Assembly: GCA_019359235.1 (NCBI GenBank)
Contig: JAHHHT010000001.1
Span: 517,757-581,756 of the forward strand
Direction of reading: 5' to 3'
From: Oscillatoria princeps RMCB-10
GTDB taxonomy: Bacteria > Cyanobacteriota > Cyanobacteriia > Cyanobacteriales > Oscillatoriaceae
Length of the DNA: 64,000 bases
The notes below the pieces were generated by a model. That model was not told where the DNA came from and did not search any database. It saw nothing but the letters and a program-made list of their open reading frames with translations. A program made the position numbers and the translations under genes. This document shows, piece by piece, positions 38,301 through 48,185 of this stretch. Numbering within the stretch: position 1 is the first letter of the stretch; each line of letters starts with the position of its first letter.

Positions 38301-38425
38301 TGCAGTCGCGTCTCGCCGGTGCCCCCGCTTTCCATCGCCAGCAAATTCGTTTCCAGCAATTGCAGAAATTCCTGCGTCTCGGCGATAAATACGCCGATTA
38401 GTTGGTTGAAGTCGTCGGAATTCAT
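35330..38425 (-). CDS. Hybrid CheA histidine kinase of cluster 2 (PilL/TaxAY-like)
   Basis: 1031 residues. An N-terminal Hpt domain has the phospho-acceptor His52 (FRAAHSIKGSARMFG). A second Hpt-like helical region without the His (about 195-290: FERDLPPVLNRLETEISQVLPETLEQ) follows. Then come the P3/P4 kinase core (LRVVPFSRAVDHLPRAVRDL, LVHLVRNAFDHGIEPPS, DDGRGIDPEAI, SGRGVGLDVV), a CheW-like P5 and a C-terminal receiver (ILVVDDSYTIRQML, LVIADIEMPRMDG, YFTKPY). The kinase is probably the core of a type IV pilus or gliding control pathway, as PilL or TaxAY1 homologues are in other cyanobacteria. No cheR or cheB occurs in this cluster. The linker near 37065-37105 contains an in-frame GC-rich palindrome found in other genes here. 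Confidence 0.92.
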   Translation of the reverse strand: MNSDDFNQLIGVFIAETQEFLQLLETNLLAMESGGTGETRLQLVKEMFRAAHSIKGSARMFGFETLAQAAHALEDCFAILRDKADLSHLDRETVTALLRGVDCLRRIAGTIQVGAKPPGDSLPVLPGNSSPAGSPLPPSESAEASENMDSEPYLAISQLKAELEAKYGKKEPPQTSVAAGSSIAPVIQAIFERDLPPVLNRLETEISQVLPETLEQTVRAVSEIYYQLSGVAGMLNLPEYGQIAERLRSLIQTPDLSAELLQTSGREIALCLQVAREQVCAGEPIVVARSVIEKGGSEEFSDRSEIGNEELRENTDSFLSADNYSVTESASAEFRGGEELLRTDSAGESEMPAQMQRPTRAGVPVPVEARPTIRVDLERLTELINLVGELVINRTNLELQESQLRNEVRRIRRKILDLNQYGSQLREEYDRLAGSGVRGTVGAGPRACPSPAGGNRTPLDIPAPSAPLPVTAFFDPLEMDEYTEFHSTAGEVIETTQAIAQSASKIDELATKFERSTDHLRRICDDLRARVMQLRVVPFSRAVDHLPRAVRDLCHTHHKQVNLLLFGRDTKIDESLLDALRDPLVHLVRNAFDHGIEPPSVRKAAGKPATGQIEIEARHQGGKTIITVSDDGRGIDPEAIRLRIVQNNYITPEQARDLSSAELYEFLFWPGLTTAGDVTELSGRGVGLDVVRTNLRLVRGTVKVDSRVGKGTSFILKLPLMLSIADALLVRTDRNTVAVPLDAVEEILHLEGHQIHMAGTQPMLRWRGEFIRLVRLQELVKYSIPHPDGPSPDPIAQDHIPVIVLASSEGILATAVERLVGQQEIVVKPLPAPLSKPHGILGCTILGDGRAVSILDVDDLIGQFQTRTLGARHQAPPQIPANAPSPGAIPIPQSPNPGSQSLQPSWLPAQILVVDDSYTIRQMLALTLNRARYRVVHAKDGQEALEKLQSGLDCSLVIADIEMPRMDGFELLRAIKSDSQLASLPVAMLTSRSGAKHRQTALELGASHYFTKPYSEAQLLQVVSQLLEAHG

Positions 38426-38532
38426 CGTTATCTCTGTTAGGCGCTAGTTGCTAATTGTTGGCGCGAAGGGCGGGGCGGAGTAGAGGGAGAGGGGGGGCAG
38501 GTTTTTCTGGCTTCTGGCTTCTGGCTTTTTCC

Positions 38533-39212
38533 CTAACTGCGAAAATTCCCCACCGAATTTTGCAGCTGATTGACTGCGGAAAGCCAACCCGTCGAGGGAG
38601 GAGCGCACCTCCATAGATTTTTGGGCGGTGGTGGTGGAAATGTCGCTGACTTGCTGCATGCTGGCAGAAACTTCTTCCGCAAAAACAACCTGCTTGCTGG
38701 CCGCGCGGGTGATATTGTGCACGAGGGCGTTAATCTCCCGGCTGACTTCGATGATAGCAATCAAATGGGTCTTGGCTTGGGCAGCCAGCTGAGTGCCGGC
38801 AACCACCTCTTGCGTTCCGGCGTCCATCGCCTCCATCACCCGTCCTATTTCGCTCCTGATTTGCAAGGGCAATCTCCGATATTTCTTCGGTTGCGCCGGC
38901 AGACCGCTCCGCCAGCTTGCGGACTTCCTCCGCCACCACGGCGAACCCCAGCCCGTGCTCGTTGGAGAGGGGCAGCTTCTATGGTAGCATTGAGCGCTAG
39001 CAAGTTGGTTTGGGCGGCGATTTGACCAAACGACGTTACTATTTTACCGATTTGTTGGGAACTTTCTCCCAAGCGCTTTATCATCTTCGAGGTTTGGGAA
39101 ATGGTGTGCCGCAGTTCGTTAATCCCTTCTCCCACCCGCTCTCCGGCTCCCCCACCGGCGCTGGCGGTCTCCGACGCCTGTTTGGCAACTTTTTCTGCCC
39201 GTTGCTTAGGTT
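38533..39212 (-). pseudogene. MCP pseudogene: 5'-truncated signalling domain with three frameshifts
   Basis: Only the C-terminal MCP signalling coiled coil remains, starting near AEKVAKQASETA and running [42 protein letters not shown], and on to an end like NFRS. At least three frame changes are needed: near 38970 (after ATIEAA), near 38875 (after EISEIA) and near 38585 (after SLDGL). The whole sensor half is gone and the break lies next to repeat DNA at 39213-39312. The protein would have been a close paralogue of the two PAS-rich receptors upstream, so the cluster once held three such receptors. Confidence 0.88.
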
Positions 39213-39312
39213 AGGACATTAGACCTTGAGGCTAGGGTTTCTGGGAAGGACGCTGTGGCGTCCCGCTTCGCTATCGGAGGGAACGCAATTCCTACGTCCG
39301 CGCCCTAAGTAA
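39213..39312. repeat. Repeat at the pseudogene breakpoint
   Basis: It begins GTTAGGACATTAGACC and includes a GGACGCTGTGGCGTCCCGC hairpin word. It ends with the GGAGGGAACGCAATTC..GTCCGCGCCCTAAGT sequence shared with 5451-5487. It probably marks the site of the deletion that removed the 5' part of the mcp. Confidence 0.7.
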
Positions 39313-39345
39313 CATGCCGGTGGGAAGGCGGAAGTTCTGGCGGGA

Positions 39346-42300
39346 TTAGGTGCTGAAGTGCTGCACTGAACGCTGCAATTCACTGACGGTGGTGGCTAAC
39401 CCATCCAGGGAAGCGGTCACGTCTCGGGATTTTTGTGCTGTGGTGGTGGAAATCGCAGCCACGTTCTGCATGCTGGCAGAAATGTCTTCAGCAGAAATAA
39501 CCTGCGCTTGGGAGGCGCGGGTGATAGTTTGAATGAGGCAGTTAATCTCCTGGCTGACTTCCATGATAGCAATCAAGTGGGTTTTGGCTTCTGCCGCCAG
39601 AGACGTGCCGACGACTACTTCTCGGGTGCCTGCTTCCATCGCTTCCATCACCCGCCCGACTTCGCTCCTGATCTGCTCGACAATATCGGAGATTTCTTCG
39701 GTGGCTTCTGCGGAGCGTTCGGCGAGCTTGCGGACTTCCTCGGCGACAACGGCAAACCCCAGCCCCTGTTCGCCGGCACGGGCGGCTTCAATGGTGGCGT
39801 TGAGTGCCAGCAAGTTAGTTTGGGAGGCTATTTTGGAGATAGAGGTGACGATTTTGCCGATTTGTTGGGAGCTCTCTCCCAGGCGTTTCATCATCTTGCC
39901 GGTTTGGGAAATGGTCTGGCGCAGTTCGTTAATTCCTGACACGGTGCGGTCTACGGCTAGCCCGCCGGCGCGGGCTGTTTGGGCGGCTTGTTGGGCGACT
40001 CGCTCTGCTTTTTGCGAGATGTCAGAAACTTCTTTGATAGAGTTGACAGTTCGGTCGATTTGCTGTAAGGCGCTTTCAATCTGTTGCGCTTGATGGCCGG
40101 CTTGTTTGGCCAGTTCATTGGTGTCGCTAATCGATGCGGCAGACTGATCGCGCACCCCTTCAGCCACATCCTGAATGCCGGTGACAACTTGCCGCAAAGA
40201 CTCAATCAGGAAGTTGAAGGATTCCGCAACCGCTGCCAGGATACTGTCGGACACCGGCGCTGTCACGGTCAGGTCACCTTTGGCTGCGCCTTGGATTTCA
40301 TTTAACAGGTTCTCGACTTGTTGGGTGAGGGAATCGGCTTCGGCTTTCCTTTCTGCCGCTAATTTTTCCAGCCTGTCTTCGGCGAGTTTGCGGTCAGTGA
40401 TGTCAAAGCGAATCCCAATATATTTGACAATTTTGCCGCCCGGGTCAAAAATTGGCGCAATCGTGGTGTTCACCCAGTAAAATGATCCATCTTTGCGCTT
40501 ATTTTTGATTTCTCCTTGCCAGACTCTGCCGCGAGAGATCGTGGCCCACATGTCTTTAAAAAAGGACTTGGGGTGATAGCCGGAGTTGATAATACGGTGG
40601 GTTTGCCCTAATATCTCTTCGCAGCTGTAGCCGGCGATCTCACAAAACCGGTCGTTGGCAAAAGTAATGGTTCCTTTTAAATCGGTTTCGCTGACAATCG
40701 CCGCCTTGTCGAGGGCATTCTGCCTGGTTTTCAGTTCCTCAGCCATGCGGTTTTGCTCTTGCGCCAGCTGTTTGAGGCGCTCCTCTGTCCGCTTGTTTTC
40801 GGTGATGTCGTGAGCGATGGCGTAGAGCAATTGCTGTGCCGGGTCGGGCTTTGTAGTCCACGCCAGCCAGCGGTAGGAGCCATCTTTGCAGCGGTAGCGA
40901 TTTTCAAAGTAGAGCGAGGTCAGGCCGGTGGCCAGTTTTTGCGCTTCGCCAATGGTCGCTTCCCGGTCGTCCGGATGGACAAGCTCGATAAATGCAATGC
41001 CTGCCAGTTCCTCTGGCGTGTAGCCCAGGGTGGTTGCCCACGCCGGGTTGAGGCGTTTGAAATTGCCATTCATATCGGCAATGCACAGCAGGTCGAGAGA
41101 GAGGGTGAAAAAGCCGTCGCGCTCTTGTTCTGCCCGCTTGCGCTCGGTGATGTCGATTCCCATCTCCACCACTAGCAGCCTGCCATCGATGTCACAGAAT
41201 GGGTAATCGTAAATCTGGTAGGTGCGGCCTGTGTTTGCGTCCAGCCACTCCCAGGTTTGCGGGGTTTTGGTGTCGAAAACCCGGAAAGTGGGGCACTCCT
41301 CGCAAGGCTCTTGCCGACCGGCAATCGTGGCGTAACAGGCTTTGCCCGAGGGCTCCCCAAACTGCTCCCGGAACTGCCGGTTGGCCAAGGGCACCGAATA
41401 ATCGGGTGCCTGGAGGTACAGGAAGGCGGGAATGCCGTCAACTAGGGAGCGCAAACGCTGCCGCTCTGCCTGCAATGCCGCCTCCGCCTGTTTCCGCTCG
41501 CTGATGTCGGTAAAGATGGCAATGATTCCCAGCTGTTCGCCCCTGTCATCTTTAACGGCGGTGCTGCGCAGAAACGCCGGCTTTGAAACGCTGGTGCGAG
41601 TGCGGATCTCTATCTCGCCGCTCCAAGATTTGCCCCCGATTGCGGCAGCGATGGCAACTCTTGCTATTTCCGGATCGTTAAACACCGCCTTTTGCCCCCC
41701 CGAGAAGCTCAGCCGCTCGGCGGTTGCGTATTCAAACAGCTCCGAGAACGCTTTGTTTTGATAGATGGCGGTGCCGGTCATGTCGGCAATCAAGATGGCG
41801 TCACCGGCAGATTCCACTGCTTGTGTCACCCGCTGCAGGGACTCGATTAATCGCGTCTTTTCTTCTTCCGCCCGCTTGCGGTCGCTCATATCCCGGGCGA
41901 TGGTGGAAATAAACTCAACCTCCCCACTTTCCGATTTGTGCGCCACAATTACCTGGGAGACAGGAATCTCCGGACTGTTGCGGTACTGCAAAACAGTTTC
42001 GCCCCTCCAGACGCCGTTTTTGATTGCGCTTGGCAGCCCTATGTTTAAAATCAGTTCAGCTGCCGACTCGGCGCAGAATTCAGAGTTGTGGATGCCGGAA
42101 ATATCCTCATTTTCCCCAATCCCCAGCAAACGCCTGCCAGCCCGATTGATATAAAGTGAGTATCCATCGGTGCCGGCGGTGCCCACGCAGTCTGAGGTCA
42201 TCTCCAGAATGTCAGCCAGGCGCTTCAGGGACGCTTCTGAGCGCTTGCGCTCGGTGATGTCTTGCCAGCTGCCGACGATTTCCACTACAGCGCCGGCGTC

Positions 42301-43050
42301 ATCGAGCACCAGCCTCCGCTCGTCGCACAGCCACAGGTAGGTGCCATCTTTGCGCTCGAACCGGTATTCTTCTGAGTGTGCTAGAAGCTCAAACAGCCTG
42401 TAACGGCTGGCTTTCAGCCGCTTTGCGTCTTCTGGGTGAATGTGGCTAGCCCAGAAGGAGGAGTCCTCGATAAATTCCCTCGCTTCCCAGCCGGTCAGGC
42501 TCTTGACATTCTCTGACAGATATGCATATTCGCCGCTGTTTTTGCAGCTGTAAATCACAGCTGGGCTACTGGCCAGCAGCTGTTGCAGCCTCGCCTGAGT
42601 GGCTTGCAGGGCTGACTCCGCCTGCCGGCGCTCAGCAATTTCTTTTTCCAGGGCTAGGTTGGCTGCCTGCATCTGCGCTGGACTGGGCAGAGCCAGCGCC
42701 CTGGGCATCAGTGGCACCAGCATGGAGGCAGTGTACACCGAAACCGCAGCAGTTATGGCTTTGACGAAACCGCTCAGCCAGTAATCCGGGTGCCACAGCA
42801 CCCACACTTCGATCAGGTGAGTGGTGCCGCAGCTGACGATAAAGGCACCAAACAGCAGGAAAATCCAGCTGAAAGGCAGGTCGCGCCGGCGGCGGACGAA
42901 ATAAATCAGGAGAATGGGAATCGCGTAATAGGAAACGGCGATTGACAAATCTGATACCAGGTGGAGGCCCACCAATTCTGGCTCCCACAGGTAGCAGTTC
43001 CCGTGGGGCATAAAAGGGCCGGCAAAAAAGGTTTTCAAATCTTCTAGCAT
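39346..43050 (-). CDS. Methyl-accepting chemotaxis protein with ethylene-receptor-type membrane domain and six PAS domains
   Basis: 1234 residues. The N-terminal domain (1-125) has three membrane helices and matches the ethylene-binding domain of plant ETR1 and cyanobacterial Etr1. Asp34, Tyr41, Ile44, Pro45, Ile71, Cys74 and His78 lie at a constant offset of +9 from ETR1 Asp25, Tyr32, Ile35, Pro36, Ile62, Cys65 and His69. In ETR1, Cys65 and His69 bind Cu(I). About six PAS/PAC units follow (about 150-880), each ending in an ITERK-type motif. A HAMP-like segment ([19 protein letters not shown]) leads to the MCP signalling domain with tip [20 protein letters not shown]. Output is therefore to CheA/CheW and not to a histidine kinase domain, which is absent. 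It shares its C-terminal half with the receptor upstream. Ethylene binding is inferred from conserved residues only. Confidence 0.9.
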   Translation of the reverse strand: MLEDLKTFFAGPFMPHGNCYLWEPELVGLHLVSDLSIAVSYYAIPILLIYFVRRRRDLPFSWIFLLFGAFIVSCGTTHLIEVWVLWHPDYWLSGFVKAITAAVSVYTASMLVPLMPRALALPSPAQMQAANLALEKEIAERRQAESALQATQARLQQLLASSPAVIYSCKNSGEYAYLSENVKSLTGWEAREFIEDSSFWASHIHPEDAKRLKASRYRLFELLAHSEEYRFERKDGTYLWLCDERRLVLDDAGAVVEIVGSWQDITERKRSEASLKRLADILEMTSDCVGTAGTDGYSLYINRAGRRLLGIGENEDISGIHNSEFCAESAAELILNIGLPSAIKNGVWRGETVLQYRNSPEIPVSQVIVAHKSESGEVEFISTIARDMSDRKRAEEEKTRLIESLQRVTQAVESAGDAILIADMTGTAIYQNKAFSELFEYATAERLSFSGGQKAVFNDPEIARVAIAAAIGGKSWSGEIEIRTRTSVSKPAFLRSTAVKDDRGEQLGIIAIFTDISERKQAEAALQAERQRLRSLVDGIPAFLYLQAPDYSVPLANRQFREQFGEPSGKACYATIAGRQEPCEECPTFRVFDTKTPQTWEWLDANTGRTYQIYDYPFCDIDGRLLVVEMGIDITERKRAEQERDGFFTLSLDLLCIADMNGNFKRLNPAWATTLGYTPEELAGIAFIELVHPDDREATIGEAQKLATGLTSLYFENRYRCKDGSYRWLAWTTKPDPAQQLLYAIAHDITENKRTEERLKQLAQEQNRMAEELKTRQNALDKAAIVSETDLKGTITFANDRFCEIAGYSCEEILGQTHRIINSGYHPKSFFKDMWATISRGRVWQGEIKNKRKDGSFYWVNTTIAPIFDPGGKIVKYIGIRFDITDRKLAEDRLEKLAAERKAEADSLTQQVENLLNEIQGAAKGDLTVTAPVSDSILAAVAESFNFLIESLRQVVTGIQDVAEGVRDQSAASISDTNELAKQAGHQAQQIESALQQIDRTVNSIKEVSDISQKAERVAQQAAQTARAGGLAVDRTVSGINELRQTISQTGKMMKRLGESSQQIGKIVTSISKIASQTNLLALNATIEAARAGEQGLGFAVVAEEVRKLAERSAEATEEISDIVEQIRSEVGRVMEAMEAGTREVVVGTSLAAEAKTHLIAIMEVSQEINCLIQTITRASQAQVISAEDISASMQNVAAISTTTAQKSRDVTASLDGLATTVSELQRSVQHFST

Positions 43051-43186
43051 AAGCGCTCGTCATCTATTGATTATTCATTTTGAAGGAATTACAGGCTCTG
43101 CGGCCAGCAGGATTTGGGATGCCCGGATTTTAGATTTTGGATTTTAGATTGGGATTGGAGATAGGGGATTTGGGATTGATTGTTGT

Positions 43187-43225
43187 GTCCAATGCCCCAT
43201 GCCCCATGCCCCATGCCCCATGCCC
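43187..43225. repeat. ATGCCCC tandem repeat
   Basis: About four units of ATGCCCC lie just downstream of the receptor gene that ends at 43226. It is the same word family as 9393-9467 and may serve as a loose transcription-end structure. Confidence 0.65.
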
Positions 43226-46200
43226 TTAACTGCGGAAATTGGCCACTGAACTTTGCAGCTGGTTGACCGCCACGGCTAGCCCATTTAGGGAGGATGTCAC
43301 CCGTTCAGCCTTGTGAGCGGTGGTGGCAGAAATTGCGCTCACCTGCCGCATGCTGCTGGCAATCTCTTGAGCTGAAACGGTTTGTTTTTGAGCGGCACGG
43401 GTGATGTTTTGCACGAGGGAGTTCATCTCCTGACTGACTTCTATGATGGCGATTAGATGGGTCTTGGCTTCTGCCGCCAGCTTGGTGCCGGCAACGGCTT
43501 CTTGGGTGCCGGCATCCATCCGCCCTGTCACCCGGCGGATTTCCTCCTGAATGGTGCCGACAATCTCGCCAATCTCCTCGGTGGCGTCTGCCGATCGTTC
43601 GGCGAGCTTGCGCACTTCGTCCGCCACTACGGCAAAACCCAGCCCTTGCTCGCCGGCACGGGCGGCTTCAATGGTCGCGTTGAGCGCCAGCAAGTTTGTC
43701 TGGGCGGCGATTTGGGAAATTGAGGTGACAATTTTGCCGATCTGTTGCGAGCTTTCTGAGAGGCGTTTCATCATCTTCGAGGTTTCGGAAATCGTTTGCC
43801 GCAGTTCGCCTATGCCTTCTACGGCGCGGTCTACGGCGACGCCTCCGGCGGCTGCTGTTTGGGATGCCTGTTGGGCGACTTTTTCGGCGCGACCGGAAAC
43901 GTCGGACACTTCTTTGATGGAGTTGACCAGAAGCTCAATTTGCTGTAAAGTCGCCTCAATTTGTTGCGCCTGGCTGCGAGCGAGACCGACGAGTTCCTCG
44001 GTATTGCCAATCGCCGAGCTGGTGGCGGCTGTCACTTGCGCCGCCAGCTCCACGATGCCGGTAACGGCTCTCCGCAACGAGCCGGTCAGGAAATTAAAGG
44101 AGTCGGCAACAGCGCCGAGAACGCCAGAGGGGACTTCGGCGCGTACCGTCAGGTCTCCTTTGGCGGCTCCTTGGATTTCACTGAGCAGCTTCAGCACTTG
44201 TTGGTTGAGGGCATCGGCTTCAGCTTTCCTTTCCGCCGCCAGTTTTTCCAGTTTTTCCTCTACCTGTTTGCGCTCGGTGATGTCGGTAAACACAGCAATC
44301 AGCCCCACCATACTGCCGGTGTCATCTTTAATGCCATCCGCCCGCAAAAATGCCGGTACGGTACGGCCAGACCGGCTGCGAATTCCCACTTCCCCACTCC
44401 AGGAATTTCCCGCCATGACGGTTTCCAAAATTTCGCTGCCGGCATTTTTGTCCGCCAAGGGCAGCCACACGGGGTTGCTCCGCCGCGACCGGGCGGCAAA
44501 GCTGTCCCCACCCGTGTGTTCTAACAAATCCGAAAAGGCTCGGTTGTGGTAATAAATTTCCGTGCCGGTGGGGTTCAAGATGGCAATGGCATCACCGGCA
44601 CTTTCTACGGCTTGAGTGACGAGCCGGAGTTTTTCTTCGGCTTGCTTGCGCTCTGTGATGTCGGTGGAAATGCCGCAGATGGCGTAGGGAACGCCGCTGT
44701 CGTCGCACAGGGAAAATTTGATGGAAATGTAGGTGTGCGCTCCGTCGTTTTGCGGGATAACCTCTTCTAGCTTCAGGGGCGTTCTGCCAGCGAGGACTTG
44801 GCGGTCGCTGGCGCGTAAAGCCCCGGCTATCTGCTCCGGGAACAGATCGCTGTCCGTCTTGCCAAGGATCTGCTCTGGGGTCATCTGGCAGACCGTTTCA
44901 AACTGCCGGTTGACGAGAATGTACCGGCCTGCGGTATCTTTGAGATAGATGACTGCTGGGGAGTTGTCCAGAATTGCTTGCAGGCGCTCTCTGCTTTCTC
45001 GAAGAGCAGCTCCCACAGAGGTGCGCTCTTCAATTTCCTGTTTGAGCAGTGCGTTGGAGCGGGACAGCTCTGTGGTTCTTTCTCCCACCCGCTTTTCTAA
45101 TTGATCGCGAGCTTGCTTGAGCGCTTCTTGCGCTTGTTTGCGATCAGTAATGTCGCGGGTGACTTTGGAGAATCCGCGCAGCTGCCCAGATTCATCTCGC
45201 AAGGCGTTCACAATCACATTGGCCCAGAATTCTGAGCCATCGGAGCGCACCCGGACGCCCTCTTCTTCAAACCGGCCTTCTTGTGCGGCTTGGAGCAGCT
45301 CTCGCTCGGGCTTGCCGGCAGAGATGTCAGCGGGGGTGTAGAAGCGCGAGAAGTGCTTTCCGAGGATTTCCGAAGCTCGATACCCCTTAATCTTTTCAGC
45401 GCCGGCGTTCCAGCTGATCACGTTACCTGTTGTGTCCAGCAGCAGAATTGCGTAGTCTTTCACGCTTTCAACCAGCAAGCGGAAGCGCTCTTCGCTTTGC
45501 CGCAGGGCTTCCTCTGCTTGTTTGCGCTTGGTGATCGCTTCGCTGGCGATGATGATGCCACCGATCTCACCTTTGGCGGTGCGCCAGGGGTGAATTTCCC
45601 ACTTCACCCAGTCGGTGCTGCCGTCGGCGCGGAGAAACGGATCTTCTTCGCATTTCTCCACCGCTCCCGCCAGACACTTTCGATGAATCTCTTTCCAGCT
45701 GTTGGGGATTTCGGGAAATATCTCGTAGTGAGATTTGCCAATAATATCTTGATCTCCCAAGTTCAAATCTGACAGCCACCGGCGGCTAGCGGCGAGATAG
45801 CGCATCTGCCGGTCGAACATGGCTACGGCAGCAGGGGTGTGATCCACAAACAAGCGCAGCTGTTCCGATCTCTCCCGCAGGGCGTCCTCTGTCCGCTTGC
45901 GCTCGCTGGTGTCCCCGATGATTGCTAAAAAGACGGATTCCCCATCCCGCTCTATCAGTTGCAGGTGCACTTCTACCGGATACAGACTGCCGTCGGCTCT
46001 CTGGTGGGCGGTTTCAAATACCAGTTTTTCTCGCTCCCGCCGCAGCAGTGGCGCAATTCTCTGGCGAAATTCATGATAGTCTGTTTCGGGCTGGATGTCA
46101 ACGAGTGTCATTGCCCTCATGACTTCTAGGGAGTAGCCCAGGTTGCGCAGAGCGCCGGTGTTGGCATACTGGAAGCGCAGGGTTTGAGCGTCGAAAAGGT

Positions 46201-47029
46201 AGATTTCGTTGAGGCTGGATTCAACGACTTGCCACAGGCGCGTCCGCTCGGCTTCCGCTCGCTTGCGTTCTGTTATTTCCTCGTAAGTTCCCAGGATGCC
46301 GGTGACGGTGCCGGTGGCGTCGTGCAGGGGGATTTTGTTGGTTTCTACCCAGGTTTCTTTTCCATCTGCGTTCTGCAGCGGCTCGATAATGTGATACTGT
46401 GGGGTGTCGCTTTCCATCAGCCGGCGGTCTACTTCCCGGAAAAATTCCGCTTCTGAGTGTTTCCAGGCCAAGTCGCTATCGGTTTTGCCAACTATGTCTG
46501 CCGGTGTGGCCACACCGGCCTGTTTGGCGAAAGCTTGGTTGCAGCCCTGGTATACTGAGTTTCTGTCTTTCCAGAATATCGTCTGGGGAATGTTGTTGAT
46601 TGCTAGCTGCATCAGCTGCAGGTATTGCCTTTCACCGGCCAAAGGCGGGGCAGCGCCTTGTGGCTGCCCCCACCACTGCCGGCCAAACCACAGCAATGCC
46701 AGCGCACTGATTGCGTGGAGAACATCTCCGGTTGTTTGCCACAGGTAAAGCGCTTCTGGGGCGTCTTTGCAACCGGGAGCGTGGCAGATATTACTGACTG
46801 CGCCGGTGAGGAAAAAGGCAAAAGCCAAAAGGCGCGCCCTGCCACCGGCTGTACTGACGGGGGATTTTTTTTCTTTTTCCTTTCTGTTGAGCCAGCTTGA
46901 CGTCAGCGCCAGCGCCAGACCCAAATAGCAGAGCGCGACGCTCAAATACGCTCCTCTATCTAGCCCTTCTAATTGGGTGCTGTTGAGGGAGAATGTATAA
47001 GCCAGTGCCTGTAAGTTAGCAGCTACCAT
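43226..47029 (-). CDS. Methyl-accepting chemotaxis protein with an N-terminal membrane domain and six PAS domains
   Basis: 1267 residues. The N-terminal 120 residues form about three membrane helices of a type I do not recognise. Cys82, His83, Cys87 and His105 ([11 protein letters not shown], then GDVLHAIS) lie near the membrane and could bind metal or haem. Six PAS/PAC units (about 135-890) follow, the fourth starting [25 protein letters not shown]-like stretch ([19 protein letters not shown]) and an MCP signalling domain ([20 protein letters not shown]) finish the protein. The C-terminal third is nearly the same as that of the ethylene-type receptor, so the two share a recent ancestor and differ in the sensor head. 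It probably signals to the hybrid CheA downstream. Confidence 0.9.
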   Translation of the reverse strand: MVAANLQALAYTFSLNSTQLEGLDRGAYLSVALCYLGLALALTSSWLNRKEKEKKSPVSTAGGRARLLAFAFFLTGAVSNICHAPGCKDAPEALYLWQTTGDVLHAISALALLWFGRQWWGQPQGAAPPLAGERQYLQLMQLAINNIPQTIFWKDRNSVYQGCNQAFAKQAGVATPADIVGKTDSDLAWKHSEAEFFREVDRRLMESDTPQYHIIEPLQNADGKETWVETNKIPLHDATGTVTGILGTYEEITERKRAEAERTRLWQVVESSLNEIYLFDAQTLRFQYANTGALRNLGYSLEVMRAMTLVDIQPETDYHEFRQRIAPLLRREREKLVFETAHQRADGSLYPVEVHLQLIERDGESVFLAIIGDTSERKRTEDALRERSEQLRLFVDHTPAAVAMFDRQMRYLAASRRWLSDLNLGDQDIIGKSHYEIFPEIPNSWKEIHRKCLAGAVEKCEEDPFLRADGSTDWVKWEIHPWRTAKGEIGGIIIASEAITKRKQAEEALRQSEERFRLLVESVKDYAILLLDTTGNVISWNAGAEKIKGYRASEILGKHFSRFYTPADISAGKPERELLQAAQEGRFEEEGVRVRSDGSEFWANVIVNALRDESGQLRGFSKVTRDITDRKQAQEALKQARDQLEKRVGERTTELSRSNALLKQEIEERTSVGAALRESRERLQAILDNSPAVIYLKDTAGRYILVNRQFETVCQMTPEQILGKTDSDLFPEQIAGALRASDRQVLAGRTPLKLEEVIPQNDGAHTYISIKFSLCDDSGVPYAICGISTDITERKQAEEKLRLVTQAVESAGDAIAILNPTGTEIYYHNRAFSDLLEHTGGDSFAARSRRSNPVWLPLADKNAGSEILETVMAGNSWSGEVGIRSRSGRTVPAFLRADGIKDDTGSMVGLIAVFTDITERKQVEEKLEKLAAERKAEADALNQQVLKLLSEIQGAAKGDLTVRAEVPSGVLGAVADSFNFLTGSLRRAVTGIVELAAQVTAATSSAIGNTEELVGLARSQAQQIEATLQQIELLVNSIKEVSDVSGRAEKVAQQASQTAAAGGVAVDRAVEGIGELRQTISETSKMMKRLSESSQQIGKIVTSISQIAAQTNLLALNATIEAARAGEQGLGFAVVADEVRKLAERSADATEEIGEIVGTIQEEIRRVTGRMDAGTQEAVAGTKLAAEAKTHLIAIIEVSQEMNSLVQNITRAAQKQTVSAQEIASSMRQVSAISATTAHKAERVTSSLNGLAVAVNQLQSSVANFRS

Positions 47030-47142
47030 ACTGTCGGGGATTTTTCACGAGAAATTTAAAATGTCCTCGCTGCCAGTTGTCAGCCGCGATCGGTCAGCCG
47101 GCAGCCGCGAACTCTGAACTATTATATCTTGAATTTTTCCGG

Positions 47143-47685
47143 TTACCAGCATTGAGATTCCCCGATTCTTTCTCCATCCAAAATCATCAGCAATCGCCCC
47201 TCAAAATTGTATAAACCTTGGAGAAAGGGAGCCAGTTCTTCGCTGACTTCTACCGCCGAAACAATTTGGTCTGGATTGAGCGCAACCACTCCCTCCACAC
47301 GAGAAACGGCCAATCCCACACGCATAACTTCCAATCTCCCATCTTGGAGATGCTCCTGGGGAGCCGCTGCGCCAACGGGCACTTCCAGAACCAGGATGCG
47401 ACTGCTGGCATCTTCTGTGTCAGCCGGCGCGTCCCCAATCAAGCGACCGAAATCCCCCACGGCCAGGATTTCTCCGCGCAGGTTTGTCAGTCCCAGCAGA
47501 AACGGCAGTGTGTTGGGAACAGGCGTTACCGGCTGTTCGCTGAGCATGAGCACTTCCCTGACCCCAAACAGCTCGACAGCAAAGAAACTGCCTCCTTGGC
47601 CAAACAGCAGGTATTGCCGGAGGGAGGGGCTGTTGGGGCGACTTTCCGAGTCGCCTGCCGCGCGGGCGCTAACCGGTGCAGTCAT
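47143..47685 (-). CDS. CheW/PilI-like coupling protein, cluster 2
   Basis: 180 residues. The CheW fold begins YLLFGQGGSFFAVELFGVREVLML and has the canonical LTNLRGEILAVGDFGRLIG. It continues through VGLAVSRVEGVVALNPDQI to LQGLYNFEGRLLMILDGERI. It belongs with the receptor and CheA of the same strand, 113 bp upstream of the PAS receptor gene. ATG 47685 has no clear ribosome-binding site. Confidence 0.88.
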   Translation of the reverse strand: MTAPVSARAAGDSESRPNSPSLRQYLLFGQGGSFFAVELFGVREVLMLSEQPVTPVPNTLPFLLGLTNLRGEILAVGDFGRLIGDAPADTEDASSRILVLEVPVGAAAPQEHLQDGRLEVMRVGLAVSRVEGVVALNPDQIVSAVEVSEELAPFLQGLYNFEGRLLMILDGERIGESQCW

Positions 47686-47728
47686 ATAAAGAAAGGCAAT
47701 ACAACCTCAATTTTGGCTTATCTCGCCC

Positions 47729-47785
47729 TCTAGGGGCGGGTTTATCCGACATATCTGCAGGTGGCAAAGGATATCCACACACCCA
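47729..47785. repeat. GGGGCGGGTTTAT repeat, copy 1
   Basis: It begins TAGGGGCGGGTTTATCCGAC, has the inner words ATATCTGCAGGTGGCAAAG and GATATCC, and ends ACCCACCCCCAC. It is related to 48110-48172 and 10069-10133. Confidence 0.7.
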
Positions 47786-48109
47786 CCCCCACTTGCGCTG
47801 GGGCGGAGCCACTGATATCGTATCCGCTGGCACCGGTTTTTGCTTCGACAGGGGCGGGCGCGTTCTACAGGGCGCAGGGCGCGAACAATTCCAGCCCGGA
47901 CGCCTGCCCTTGCGGCCTTCGCGCCTTGAAGTGAGTGCGGATGACAGGCGGCGGCGAGGGTGCTGCTGGCGACGCCCCCACCCTACTGTTCCCGCCCGCC
48001 CTTACAACAGTTTCCTGGCAGTGGCAAAAGCCTCGCCGGTACAGCCATCAGGGAGATGGCTGCTGCAAATCGGTGCGAGTGGGTATTTATCTCTAAAACC
48101 GTCGAGCCG

Positions 48110-48172
48110 GGGCGGGTTTATTCAGGATATCTATTGGTGGCAAAGCATATCTGTGAGCCCGCCCCTACATGA
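48110..48172. repeat. GGGGCGGGTTTAT repeat, copy 2
   Basis: It begins GGGGCGGGTTTATTCAGGAT, has the inner word GGTGGCAAAGCATATC, and ends AGCCCGCCCCTAC. It lies just before the end of the receiver gene and can form a long stem. Confidence 0.7.
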
Positions 48173-48185
48173 GTTGAACCGGGTT

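Larger units (their letters stand above)
47686..48185. other. Intergenic region with two GGGGCGGGTTTAT repeats
   Basis: 500 bp. Repeats lie at 47729-47785 and 48110-48172, with a GC-rich part between that has no gene-like features. Confidence 0.55.

Noticed and set aside
39346..47029. Phytochrome-type (PixJ-like) photoreceptors
   Set aside because: The sensory domains are PAS units. No GAF domain with a bilin-binding Cys motif is visible in either receptor.
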